From contig NZ_MRCB01000007.1 of the NCBI RefSeq assembly GCF_001904635.1, forward strand, positions 62,001 to 126,000: 64,000 nt of DNA, in the 5' to 3' direction. Of the stretch, positions 34,634-44,056 are shown piece by piece; positions within the stretch are counted from its first letter, which is position 1, and every line of letters starts with the position of its first letter. A program made the translations under genes and the position numbers. The notes below the pieces were generated by a model. It was not told where the DNA came from. It did not search any database and worked only from the letters and a program-made list of their open reading frames with translations. The stretch comes from Hydrococcus rivularis NIES-593 (GTDB taxonomy: Bacteria; Cyanobacteriota; Cyanobacteriia; Cyanobacteriales; Microcystaceae).

Positions 34634-36364
34634 TTAGTAGTAATTGCCCACCTTGCGATGGTGAACCGCAGTCAGCGCATCGGAATTAGAAACGCGCCCG
34701 TTGGTTACTTTGCTGTAGACAATCCAATGATCGCTACACTCCATACGACTGATGACTTCACATTCTAGATAAGCTAAAGCATTGGTTAGAATGGGAGAAC
34801 CATTGGCAGCAGATTGGGTTTTAACTCCAGCAAAGCGATCGGCGCCTGGCGGAAATCGCTTTAGGAAATGCTTCATCAACGCTTGGTAATTGCCTTCTTC
34901 GAGGATGTTCAAGACAAATTTGTCCCCAACTTGCATTAATGACTCGATCGCGCGATCTTTCGCCACCGCAACCGTAAATCCTGGGGGTTCAAAACTCGCT
35001 TGTGCTACCCAAGAAGCCAACATCGCCCCGGAAAGGTTGCCTTTTTTAGCGGTGATGATATACAGTCCGCCGCTAATGCGTCCAATTGCTTTCTCTAATT
35101 CATTATCGATCGCTTTGAGTTGCTTGACTTTGCGATCGATCGATAGCGCCTGCCCTAAGTCGGTTCCCGATTCTTCGCACAATTGATAGATAGCTTCGCT
35201 AGGCGTATCTTTGATCCGAATTGAGGGAAAGGCTTTTGTCAAACCAGCCTCTCGAAACTTGGTTAAAAGCGGGTCGATGGGTTCGTCATCGCCGCCGTAG
35301 GATTCAAACATGCCGATGAATTGCTTGGGTTTGGCAGCTGCTAAAATTGTGCCGATACTCGTCGCGGTTTCTTTTAGATGGCTGCCTGAAAGAGGTGGCA
35401 TGCCGATAACGATGCCAGCACAACGACCGACCAATTCTTGTACGTCTTGGGGGTCGGCAGATTTTAAATCCACCATTTCTACGGCGACACCCGTCTTAGT
35501 AATCCCCCTGGCAATCGCTTGCGAAATGCGATCGCTATAGCCATAGTCGGAGACATAAAAGACGGCGACTGTCTTCTCGGCTTTACTTTGCCCTTCACTC
35601 CAGGTGCGATAGCGTCTGATTAACTCGTCTACGTTATAGCGCAATAGAGGGCCGTGACCGTTGGCTACCATTGTAACTCCTGCTAAAGACTCCATCCGTT
35701 TTAGGGCAGATAGGACGGATCTGGCATTGGGAGCCATTAGACATTCATAATAAAAACGATAATCCGGTTCTATTGCTTTTAAGTCCTCATCGAAGAGACT
35801 GTCGGAACAATAGTGCATTCCAAAGACATCGCAGGTAAATAATAACTGCGTGGCGCGATCGTAGGTCAAAATGGTATCGGGCCAGTGCAGGTTGGGCGCG
35901 CTGACAAATTCGAGGACGTGACCTTTTCCTAAGTCGAGGGTGTCGCCGCTTTTTACCAATTGCCGTTGGAAAGGCTGATGAACGAAATCTTCTAGAAATT
36001 GAATGGCCACTTTCGATCCGACAACCGTCACTTGAGGGGCGAGTTGCAAGATATCTTTGACTAAGCCACTATGATCGGGTTCGGTGTGGCTGATAACTAG
36101 GTAATCAATCTCTTTAGGATCGATTAATCCTCTCAGTACGTCTAGATAAAGCTGGCGGAATTTTTCGTGGGAGGTATCGACTAAGGCGGTCTTTTCGCCG
36201 CGAATAATATAGGAGTTGTATGTCGTACCGTTTTGTAAACCGAATTCGATATCGAAGCGATCGCGATCCCAATCCAGGGAACGAATGGCTGTGGTATCTG
36301 CCGCAATCTCGGCGGTTTGCATCGTCAGCCGCTTTTCAGCTTTTACGGGCGTTGCGACCATCAA
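34634..36364 (-). CDS. flv3: flavodiiron protein Flv3
   Basis: A 576-residue class C flavodiiron protein, the partner of Flv1. The lactamase-like domain keeps the canonical diiron ligands His93-x-Glu95-x-Asp97-His98 in SHTEPDHSG, with later ligands in NLHWPD, TCDVFGMH and NGHGP. The middle flavodoxin domain has VFYVSDYGYSDRISQAIA. The C-terminal flavin reductase domain includes GAMLASWVAQASFEPPGF. The N terminus (EKRLTMQTAEIA then AIRSLDWDRDRFDIEFG) is close to known Flv3 proteins. The start is ATG 36364, with a second ATG next to it. Together with flv1 this gives a complete photoprotective O2 photoreduction pair. Confidence 0.94.
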   Translation of the reverse strand: MMVATPVKAEKRLTMQTAEIAADTTAIRSLDWDRDRFDIEFGLQNGTTYNSYIIRGEKTALVDTSHEKFRQLYLDVLRGLIDPKEIDYLVISHTEPDHSGLVKDILQLAPQVTVVGSKVAIQFLEDFVHQPFQRQLVKSGDTLDLGKGHVLEFVSAPNLHWPDTILTYDRATQLLFTCDVFGMHYCSDSLFDEDLKAIEPDYRFYYECLMAPNARSVLSALKRMESLAGVTMVANGHGPLLRYNVDELIRRYRTWSEGQSKAEKTVAVFYVSDYGYSDRISQAIARGITKTGVAVEMVDLKSADPQDVQELVGRCAGIVIGMPPLSGSHLKETATSIGTILAAAKPKQFIGMFESYGGDDEPIDPLLTKFREAGLTKAFPSIRIKDTPSEAIYQLCEESGTDLGQALSIDRKVKQLKAIDNELEKAIGRISGGLYIITAKKGNLSGAMLASWVAQASFEPPGFTVAVAKDRAIESLMQVGDKFVLNILEEGNYQALMKHFLKRFPPGADRFAGVKTQSAANGSPILTNALAYLECEVISRMECSDHWIVYSKVTNGRVSNSDALTAVHHRKVGNYY

Positions 36365-36658
36365 CCTTCTCCTTTACGCTTTTTTATATTGTTTTTATTT
36401 TGACATAGTCACTTTGTAACGGTTTATTAAGAAACTTATCTAAAATTGACCATAAGCTAAGAATTACTTAAGGAAAAATCGATAAATTTTGTTATTATCA
36501 AAATTCTAAAACAGCGATCGCGCTCACAAGACTTTGTTGGCTACATCAAACTTCGGAGTGGATAGTATCACGCGCTGCGATTATTTATCTCACAGGCGAG
36601 CTTTAGAAAAACCCGGACGATAGAAAATGTTAAGTTCGCTGTTGTGGAATAAATAAAG

Positions 36659-36904
36659 ATGTTACCTACATTCAATGCCGACAAAAATCTAGAAACCGCT
36701 CTCTTAAAATTGCTGGAACGCTATAGCCTAGAAGATATCGTCGAGACGCTCTACGGTTATACCGATCTGCAAGCAGAATTAGCGAAAATCTTACAGCAAG
36801 ACCAAGCGGCAGCTAATTGGGATCGTCAAGCCGACGCACTGAACATTGCTTGTGAAATGCTCCATGAAATATACGACGACGAGCTTGACTATCTAATTGA
36901 CTAA
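36659..36904 (+). CDS. small acidic protein, 81 aa, unknown
   Basis: An 81-residue, all-helical acidic protein (MLPTFNADKNLETALLKLLE, then LEDIVETLYGYTDLQAEL, ending DDELDYLID). No known motif. Codon use looks like that of the neighbouring genes. It begins about 295 bp from the start of flv3, on the opposite strand, so the region between holds promoters for both. Function unknown. Confidence 0.55.
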   Translation: MLPTFNADKNLETALLKLLERYSLEDIVETLYGYTDLQAELAKILQQDQAAANWDRQADALNIACEMLHEIYDDELDYLID

Positions 36905-37072
36905 AATTTGATATGCGATCGCTTTGCTTATATTCTTCCATTCTAGACTAAGGTGTAAGCATCTGATTGAAAAGTCTATTTGCTAGCGTTGTCCAGAAGC
37001 ATTTTAGAGACAAAAGAAGTCGATCCGTTTCTCTACAACAATGTTGTGCTTTGAGCGAAAAAGGAGAGAAAG

Positions 37073-37438
37073 ATGACTCATCCTCAGACAACAGATGAAA
37101 CCGCTAAATCTTTGTACGATCGAGATTTTTTGATGTGGCTAGAAACCACGGCTCAACTCTTACGGCAGAAGAAGTTTGAACAATTAGATTTAGACAACTT
37201 AATTGAAGAAATAGAAAGCATGGCAAGGAGCGAGAAACGAGAGCTATACAATCGTTTGACTCTTTTGCTGACGCATTTACTTAAATGGAAGTATCAGCCC
37301 GATAAACGCTCCAATAGCTGGATTTCTACGATTAGAGAGCAAACCAAATTTTTTGCCCGATTAGAACAATTAAAAAGAAGGAGTTTTTCTAACGCCCGCG
37401 ATCGCCTCAAGTCTTGTTACTGGGATAAAAAGTATTAA
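37073..37438 (+). pseudogene. truncated DUF29 protein
   Basis: A 121-residue frame matching the N-terminal two-thirds of the cyanobacterial DUF29 family: SLYDRDFLMWLETTAQLLRQ, DLDNLIEEIESMARSEKREL and HLLKWKYQPDKRSNSWISTI are typical. Family members usually continue another 25-40 residues after the LKSCY segment to a Pro-rich end. Here the frame stops at SCYWDKKY. Either a natural short variant or, more likely, a 3' truncation. An AGGAG-like site (aaaaggagagaaag) precedes ATG 37073. Confidence 0.6.
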
Positions 37439-37558
37439 CAATAGTATGAATCGTGCCGTACCAATTAGCTTTATAAGCTACTTGTCGCTTAAATTCATAA
37501 AACCCGCTGTTAGCTAGAGCTAAAGCTAAATTCTGATTCTTCATCAAGTTAGATACTT

Positions 37559-37906
37559 TCAACTAATTTCTCTAATAAATAGAGACTTCAAAGATTCCCG
37601 AGGTTGTTCGAGGGGTTTATTTTTTAAACTCACTGCTCGAACGATAATGCCGATATGATAGCGAACTTTTTCTTCTCCTTGCTGTTGTGCAATTTTTTTT
37701 GTATGAGGATCGCAAGCCAGAATTCGATCTAATCGGTCGCCAAATCCATCTTGAATAGCTTTTTCGGCAACGGCTACCTGACGCTGGAGGGGAGTTTTAG
37801 CGACGACTTGCTCCAAAGGACGATCGATTTTGGCTAAAATGCCACTGGCGGTGGCAAATTCCTTTACCCATCGTTCGGCTGCTTTTCCTTGTCCCGACGA
37901 AGTCAT
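37559..37906 (-). CDS. hypothetical protein, 115 aa, next to helicase relic
   Basis: A 115-residue, mostly helical, basic protein beginning MTSSGQGKAAERWVKEFATA and ending SLFIREIS. I do not recognise a family. It lies 10 bp after the stop of the decayed helicase gene on the same strand, so it may be a leftover gene of the same mobile element, or it may be spurious. Confidence 0.4.
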   Translation of the reverse strand: MTSSGQGKAAERWVKEFATASGILAKIDRPLEQVVAKTPLQRQVAVAEKAIQDGFGDRLDRILACDPHTKKIAQQQGEEKVRYHIGIIVRAVSLKNKPLEQPRESLKSLFIREIS

Positions 37907-37916
37907 AGATTATAAG

Positions 37917-40140
37917 CTAATGAGCTAAATCTATGACGGCGCATTCTGTTTCCAAATCGAGAAAATCTAGATGCTCTTCGTAGAGATCGCTCAGCGTAAA
38001 CATAAACTCGGAACTGATTAGCAAAATCCAGTGCCAATCAATTCCAAGCGCTTTTCTAAAAAAACTATAAGCCTCTGTATTGTATCGCTCCCGACGAAGA
38101 TACTGACCCGCGTCGGTTAGCATGGTTGCCAAAGCCTGCTGCATGGGAATTCCACCTTTCTGCACCATCCAGGTCAAGCTGGAGAGGTTTCTAACGGCTA
38201 GGCGCATATCCGTCTTGGCATGGAGATCCATTACGTCAGGACGCTTGGCATAGGTGGCGCTGGAACAAAAGACCCCATCGGCTAGTTCGACTAATTCTCT
38301 GACAAATAAGGCGCGGGCTGAGGTATTATTGGCTCGTCCATCGTCATCGACGCTAATCGAACCTCCGGCTTCGTGGGATTCGTCGAGGATGAGTAAGGCA
38401 TTTGGCGCAAAAGCCCTCAAAAACTCGTGTCTTTGGGTTTCTTTGCCCTGCACGGTCTGAAGTTGGCTGTAGGTGGTAAAAATCGCATCGTAGTCTCCTA
38501 AATTTCGCGATCGCTGCAAGTCTGCCATTTCTCGTTAGTGAAACTGGGGCGACGTTTGCAGGACTCTGCCATCGGGCAAGGGAAGGCTGAGGGTTGAATT
38601 CGTCACGAAGGGGCGAAACCGACGCAGATTGATGTCCCGCAAGTCGCGAATCATGTCTCCGTAGAGAGGCGTATCTTTGGTGACAAAGATAGGAACGCGC
38701 CCCGTTAGTTTGGCGTAGCGGATTGTCGCGGCAACGACGCGACCTTTGCCAATTCCAGTTTGGTCGCCAATAATAAAGCCAGAACGTTTTTCTAAATTGG
38801 CGATCGCCAGGGCGCAAGCATCGACTTGTTCGGCGCTAAAATATTTGTGTAACTCTTGTGGCGTACCGTATCCCAAGCGATCGCAGACGTATTCATCTAA
38901 AGAACCAACCCGACGCTCCAATTTAGCAAGCGCGTTTGCTGTCGTCGCCTGCATATTGACGGGAACGAGCGTGTTAACCGATCGCGCTTAACTTTTAGGA
39001 ATATAGGGAACTTGTTTCGCCGTTTCTGTCATTTCTAATCCTCCCTCGGTGTATAAATGAGTTCGTCGAGCCATTCTTCGAGATGGGGTTGTACTTCCCC
39101 TTCTATCTCCTCGAACAGCCCCAGCAGTCATTGCACTTGCTCCCTGTCGGTCTTCACCGCGACGGGAAAGCTGACCCCTTGAAGAGATAGTTTGGTCTTG
39201 ACGATTTCGTTGTCTGCTAGGGCTTTGCCCCATTTGTGTCTCCAAGCTTCCATCGGCAATGGCTCGCTCCAGGACAGCCCCCAACTAGATCGATTGGGAA
39301 TCCTGCTCCTTGCTTGCGATAAAGATTGCCCCAAATAGAAATATGCTCGATAACGTTATATTGCTCGTAGAGGCTATAGTAAAAAGCTCTCGTCTCTTTG
39401 GTGTTGTAACGGTTGGAGCGCTGCCCTTCGTCGCTGCCCAGCTTGCTTCCTAGAATCAGCACTGCCCGACCGTCGGATTTCATGGCTTTTAGAGCATGGA
39501 GCGCGATCGCGCGGTCGATTTGCGTCGTGCTATACTGTCCGGCGTTAAATCGTCGATTGCCAATCGCACCGAAAGGCGGATTCATGATGACGACATCGTG
39601 CTGGCTGTCTGGCAGATAAACCGAAGCATCTTGTTCGGTGACGGTATAGCCCTGCGATCGCAGGTCTGAGGCTCTATCCCGATTTAATTCGTTAACCGTT
39701 GCACGAGCGGGATTGGAAGCAATTAGCAGCGCTCCATGTCCTGCGGTTGGTTCGTAGACGGTTTTTTGGGGCGTAATCTCCGCCAACATTGCGGCTAAAT
39801 AGGCAATGGGAATGGGAGTGCTATAGGCTTGTTGCAGGACGCTAGTCGAGGAGCGAGTGCCTAGCGTGGGTTGGCGTTGATAGAGATCGACCAGTCGGGC
39901 GTATGCTTGTTTTGGAGATTGAGAGTCATCGACGATGGTACGCGCCGCTCGAACTAAGCCTGCTTCAAGAGATTCTTCAATTTGCTTGGCGAGAAATGTC
40001 CCCGAATTGACTTTTTCGCCCAAAATAGACTCAGCATAAATCCTAGCCTCTATAATCGTCGAAAATGCTTCGCCTTCATTAAAATAACGGGTGAAGGCAT
40101 CGATTAGCATGATGCGATCGCTCATGGCTTTGAAAATCAA
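37917..40140 (-). pseudogene. decayed fused DNA methyltransferase / strawberry-notch helicase gene
   Basis: Pieces in three frames on the minus strand read in the order of one large protein. 40140-39217: class I SAM-dependent methyltransferase, with VYEPTAGHGALLIASNPA and the N6-adenine motif NPPFG, ending where GNLYRKQGAGFPIDL breaks. After a deletion and two frame changes comes GGLEMTETAKQVPYIPKS, an in-frame TAA (38988-38990), ARSVNTLVPVNM, then the Sno helicase core: GFIIGDQTGIGKGRVVAA (Walker A), a second in-frame TAA (38535-38537), LLILDESHEAGGS (Walker B) and CSSATYAKRPDV. It then fades near DAGQYLRRE, and the last 55 residues look unrelated. Such fused MTase-helicases are carried by phages, plasmids and conjugative elements. 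Confidence 0.8.
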
Positions 40141-40268
40141 ACTTTAGATTAGTGCGGTATTTTCTCGCCGCTTTGGAAACGTTATTTTGCAGAGATAACA
40201 AACGTTTCCTTAAAAATAAGGATATTTCTTTTCATTTTATAATAACTGGTACGCTCCGCTCGAATTAA

Positions 40269-40955
40269 TTAAATTAATTTGTCGATGAATTGGGTTTTAA
40301 CAATATTTTTTGGGAGAAGAGAAAGGAGATTGTTTTGCGCCCAAAGCGCTGCCTGAGTGCGATCGCGTACCCCCAATTGACAGAAAATATTAGTTAAATG
40401 ATTTTTCACCGTTCCTTCGGTTAGGTGAAGTAAAGAGGCTATTTCCTGATTATTTTTTCCTTGAGCGAGTAGCGTTAAGATTTCGAGTTCGCGATCGCTA
40501 AAATGATTTTGAGGTGAAATTTTCTGCGTTGAAGGAATCGGATTTAACTGGGCAAATACTTTCGGGGCGATTGTCGGGCCGAGTTGACTGTATCCTCGAT
40601 GTAGGTTGCGAATCGCTGTTGCTACTTCAGGAGACGGCGTAGTTTTAAGCAAATACCCTAAAGCGCCTGCTTGCAAAGAATGCAGTACGTATTCATCCTC
40701 GTCAAACGTCGTCAGCACTAAAATTCTCATCCAAGGGAAGCGTTGATGAATATCGCGAGTCGCTTGTACCCCATCGCAAATCGGCATCCGCACGTCCATA
40801 AGAATTACGTCGGGTTGTAGTTGCTCACAAAGCGCGATCGCTTCATTTCCGTCATTTGCCTCGCCTACTATCTCTAAATCTTCTTCTAGCGACAGCAGAG
40901 ATGCTAAACCCTGGCGAAATAAAGGTTGGTCGTCTGCTAGCAAAAGTCGAATCAT
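40269..40955 (-). CDS. NarL/FixJ-type response regulator
   Basis: A 228-residue two-component regulator. Receiver (1-120) with acidic pair LLADDQPLF, phospho-acceptor Asp54 in VILMDVRMPICDG, Thr in VLTTFDEDEYV and Lys in GYLLKTT. The C-terminal LuxR-type HTH (about 150-215) has FSDRELEILTLLAQGKNNQE and EGTVKNHLTNIF. It works as a phosphorylation-dependent transcription factor. It lies 126 bp downstream of, and on the same strand as, a HisKA_3 kinase, certainly its partner. Likely targets include its own operon or the divergent serine hydrolase gene (inference). Confidence 0.93.
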   Translation of the reverse strand: MIRLLLADDQPLFRQGLASLLSLEEDLEIVGEANDGNEAIALCEQLQPDVILMDVRMPICDGVQATRDIHQRFPWMRILVLTTFDEDEYVLHSLQAGALGYLLKTTPSPEVATAIRNLHRGYSQLGPTIAPKVFAQLNPIPSTQKISPQNHFSDRELEILTLLAQGKNNQEIASLLHLTEGTVKNHLTNIFCQLGVRDRTQAALWAQNNLLSLLPKNIVKTQFIDKLI

Positions 40956-41081
40956 AGTGGAATTTTTTGACCTAGCTTGTCTTCAATCTTAATGCGATCG
41001 CCGAACAAGTAAACCATGACAAAAGTCATTCATCTCAATGTCTCGAACTCGTGCATTATGTCTTTGGATAGCCAACTAGAA

Positions 41082-42290
41082 TTACTCTTGATAAGGAATT
41101 TTCACTTGGATTTGGGTTCCAAAACCGGGAGTACTAGCAATCTGAATTTCTCCTTCGAGCATTTGAACTCTCTCTTGCATTCCTCGCAACCCATACCCAG
41201 AAGTCACGGTTTTAAAATCGAAACCAATCCCATCGTCTATAATTTTTAAAACGATCTCTGTTGGTGTGAGTTGAGCGCAAAGCTCGATATTAGAAGCTCT
41301 ACTATGTCTTTGAATATTCGTTAATCCTTCTTGCACGATACAGTAAAGTTGATGGCTAGTTTGCAGGGAAAGTTGAGGTAAATTCCAATTAATTTTTATT
41401 TTCATAAATTGATTTTGTTGAAACGGCTTGATTAGACTTGCGATCGCGTCTTTAAGTTCAAAATCTTTTTCCCTGATGGTATATACGGCTCGACGCGCTT
41501 CTTGAAAGGCTTGATCGGCAATATTTTTAGCAGTAGCAAGCACTTGAGTTACGCGACTTGGATCTTGAGAATGTAATCTCTGAGCTAATTCTAATTGAAC
41601 GTTGAGGGCAGTAAGCGTATGTCCGAGAGAATCGTGAATGTCGCGAGCAATGCGAGTTCTTTCTAGTTTAGCTGCTAAAGTTTCCATTTCTTTCATCAAA
41701 GCTTCTGCTTGCTGTCGGCTTTTTTGTTCTGCAAGCGAGACATAGCTAAACAAAATCACAAAAATACTTGCTGCCAAATAAATCCCCCCATTATTAATAA
41801 TAATGCCAGAAATAATTAATTGGGGTTCGTAAATCTGAGTAGCTTTTAAACGTAAAAACTCTATTGTTTGAGGGGCCCTATAAAGAGAGTCATAAATCTC
41901 AAAAAAATGCCAAACAATGCCAGTAATAATAACAGTTAATATAACATCCTTTTGCTTCAATAAAAAACAACTTTTAGCAAAAACAAGATAGAGCAACAAC
42001 TGAAGACCCCAACCCATCAAAATAGCTGGAGTTAATAAAAGTATTTCCAAGTAAATATAAAATCGTCTTTGCCAAAGCGGACGGTTGATAGGAAAGAAGA
42101 AACTCAACCAAGTACAACCAGCAAGTAAAAAAAAGACCAACCAACACGGAATTAGCGGTTTAGGATAAGCAACATGACGATTTAGAAACAGAAGACAAGG
42201 AATTAGTAAAAAATATACGGCTAAAATCATCCATTCTACCCGACGCAAGGTTCGAGGGATAGATGAAGAAACGATAACGCGCTCATTCAT
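41082..42290 (-). CDS. sensor histidine kinase (HisKA_3, NarX/DesK type)
   Basis: A 402-residue membrane kinase. Five or six hydrophobic segments fill residues 15-185, with short loops and no large extracytoplasmic domain, so the signal is probably sensed in or near the membrane, as in DesK- or LiaS-like kinases. A short linker is followed by HisKA_3 with the phospho-His in RIARDIHDSLGHTLTALNVQ (about 220). HATPase_c follows with VQEGLTNIQRHSRA, DDGIGFDF and GYGLRGMQERVQ. ATG 42290 faces away from the serine hydrolase gene. Confidence 0.92.
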   Translation of the reverse strand: MNERVIVSSSIPRTLRRVEWMILAVYFLLIPCLLFLNRHVAYPKPLIPCWLVFFLLAGCTWLSFFFPINRPLWQRRFYIYLEILLLTPAILMGWGLQLLLYLVFAKSCFLLKQKDVILTVIITGIVWHFFEIYDSLYRAPQTIEFLRLKATQIYEPQLIISGIIINNGGIYLAASIFVILFSYVSLAEQKSRQQAEALMKEMETLAAKLERTRIARDIHDSLGHTLTALNVQLELAQRLHSQDPSRVTQVLATAKNIADQAFQEARRAVYTIREKDFELKDAIASLIKPFQQNQFMKIKINWNLPQLSLQTSHQLYCIVQEGLTNIQRHSRASNIELCAQLTPTEIVLKIIDDGIGFDFKTVTSGYGLRGMQERVQMLEGEIQIASTPGFGTQIQVKIPYQE

Positions 42291-42470
42291 TATTCTCTAT
42301 GAGATCGAGTTTTTAGATAAGTATCTTACGACAAATTCTTTCTAGAGCGATATGACTAAAGTCATGAATTTGACATGACTTGATGCTATTTATTGTGCCA
42401 ATGCGATCGATTACTGTACGAGAAGTGCGATTGCTTTCCTAACTCAACATTTCCCAAAAAAGAGGTGTTT

Positions 42471-43772
42471 ATGAAATTAAACCAAGAAAGTAAAGGCAAA
42501 GTTAATTTTAAACTTGTTTATCAAACCACTGCCACAATCGCTGCTGCTGTAGCAATAAGTCTGAGTCTGCCTAAAAATGTTTCGGCAGCAAATTTAACTG
42601 ACACTTCTAATATTTTATCCGCCGACCCTGGATCGGATAACCTCGCTCGTCAATTCCAGATAACGCTCGACCAAGCTGTCACCGATAAAATCCCCCCTGG
42701 TACAACCGTCGGAATCATCACTCCTCAAGGAACCTGGTTCGGTACAAGCGGTGTCTCGAATCTAGCAACTCGAACTCCTGTTACTCCAGGCGATCGCTTT
42801 CCTATTGGCAGCATTACTAAAACCTTCACTGCGATCGCATTACTAAAATTGGCTCAAGAAGGAAAACTCAGTCTCGACGATTCCTTAAGTCAATGGTTGC
42901 CTGAAATTGCTGCTAATCTTTCTGATGGCGAAAACGTGACAATTCGACAAATTCTGAATGGAACTAGCGGCATTTACAATTTCCTAGACGATGACAGTCC
43001 AATTAACCAAGAAATCCTCAACAATCCGTTGAGAGATTGGCAGCCAGAAGAGATAGTGCAATACGCTTATGATAAGCCGCGCTCCTCAAGCTGGGTTTAC
43101 CCTAATACGGGTTTTATCTTAGCGGGAATGGTTATCGAAAAAGCCACAGGCTCGAATCTGGCTGAGGAAATTCGCGATCGCATTATCGCACCATTAGGGC
43201 TAAATAATACTTTTTTTGCCCAAGAAGAAAAGATTCCTGGTGGATTCGTCAACGGTTACAGAGATATCGATGGTAATGGTAGCCTTGATGATGTCTCTGC
43301 CGTTAATCTGTCGTGGGCATGGGCGGCTGGTGCAATGGTATCGAACACTCAAGACCTAAGTCAGTTTTCTAAGGCACTGTTTGGCGGCGAATTGCTCTCC
43401 CAAGATAGCCTCAACCAAATGCTAACTTTCAACAGCACTGGAGATGATGGCATTGATTATGGATTAGGGCTATATAGTGTTGATTTCGATCCTCTTATTC
43501 CTGGTTTGGGAAGAGGATTTGGGCACGGTGGCGATGCACCAGGACATAATGCTTTTATGTTTTATTTTCCCGAACGAGATATAACGGTTGTAAGCTTGCA
43601 AAACAGCCAGCCACCAAACGACGTTAATCCTGCTATTCCTATTCTGGAAACCTTGCTCGAAGAGGGACACAGAGGCAATCCCAAGTCAGTACCAGAGCCA
43701 AGCATTGTAATAGGTTTGACGATCGTTGGTGCGGGAAAATTGTTAGGGTATGTGCGATCGCGTCAAAAATAA
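42471..43772 (+). CDS. exported serine hydrolase (class C beta-lactamase fold) with PEP-CTERM-like tail
   Basis: A 433-residue exported enzyme of the beta-lactamase/DD-peptidase superfamily. Signal sequence in residues 18-40 ending at NVSAA. Ser-x-x-Lys in IGSITKTFTAIAL (about 125), Tyr-x-Asn as YPNTGFILAG, and the third motif as HGGDAPGH. The C terminus reads VPEPSIVIGLTIVGAGKLLG then RSRQK: a Pro-Glu-Pro motif, a short helix and a basic tail, as in exosortase-sorted proteins. Likely substrates are peptidoglycan peptides or small esters/D-amino acid amides. ATG 42471 with AGAGGTG upstream is preferred over upstream codons. Divergent from the two-component system. Confidence 0.85.
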   Translation: MKLNQESKGKVNFKLVYQTTATIAAAVAISLSLPKNVSAANLTDTSNILSADPGSDNLARQFQITLDQAVTDKIPPGTTVGIITPQGTWFGTSGVSNLATRTPVTPGDRFPIGSITKTFTAIALLKLAQEGKLSLDDSLSQWLPEIAANLSDGENVTIRQILNGTSGIYNFLDDDSPINQEILNNPLRDWQPEEIVQYAYDKPRSSSWVYPNTGFILAGMVIEKATGSNLAEEIRDRIIAPLGLNNTFFAQEEKIPGGFVNGYRDIDGNGSLDDVSAVNLSWAWAAGAMVSNTQDLSQFSKALFGGELLSQDSLNQMLTFNSTGDDGIDYGLGLYSVDFDPLIPGLGRGFGHGGDAPGHNAFMFYFPERDITVVSLQNSQPPNDVNPAIPILETLLEEGHRGNPKSVPEPSIVIGLTIVGAGKLLGYVRSRQK

Positions 43773-44056
43773 CCTTTTATTAATTGCTCTGATGGAAGTG
43801 GGTTTTGAGTAGCAATCGTACAGAAACTTACGCCCTTGGCTGCAAAAGGTTAATTTTTGACTCCAAAACCTAAGTTTGGTCAAGATAACTTCTCGTCAAA
43901 AGCCTGGGGTTCTATACGGTTTTTCCTTAGCTCGACTTTATCCAATTAAGTTAAGCTGCATAAACAGCGATATCCCTTAATTGCTCAAATAAAGATTGAC
44001 GCTGAGTTTCTATCCGCATTTCTCACAAAATGCCAAAAATGGGGTCATGAAATCGG

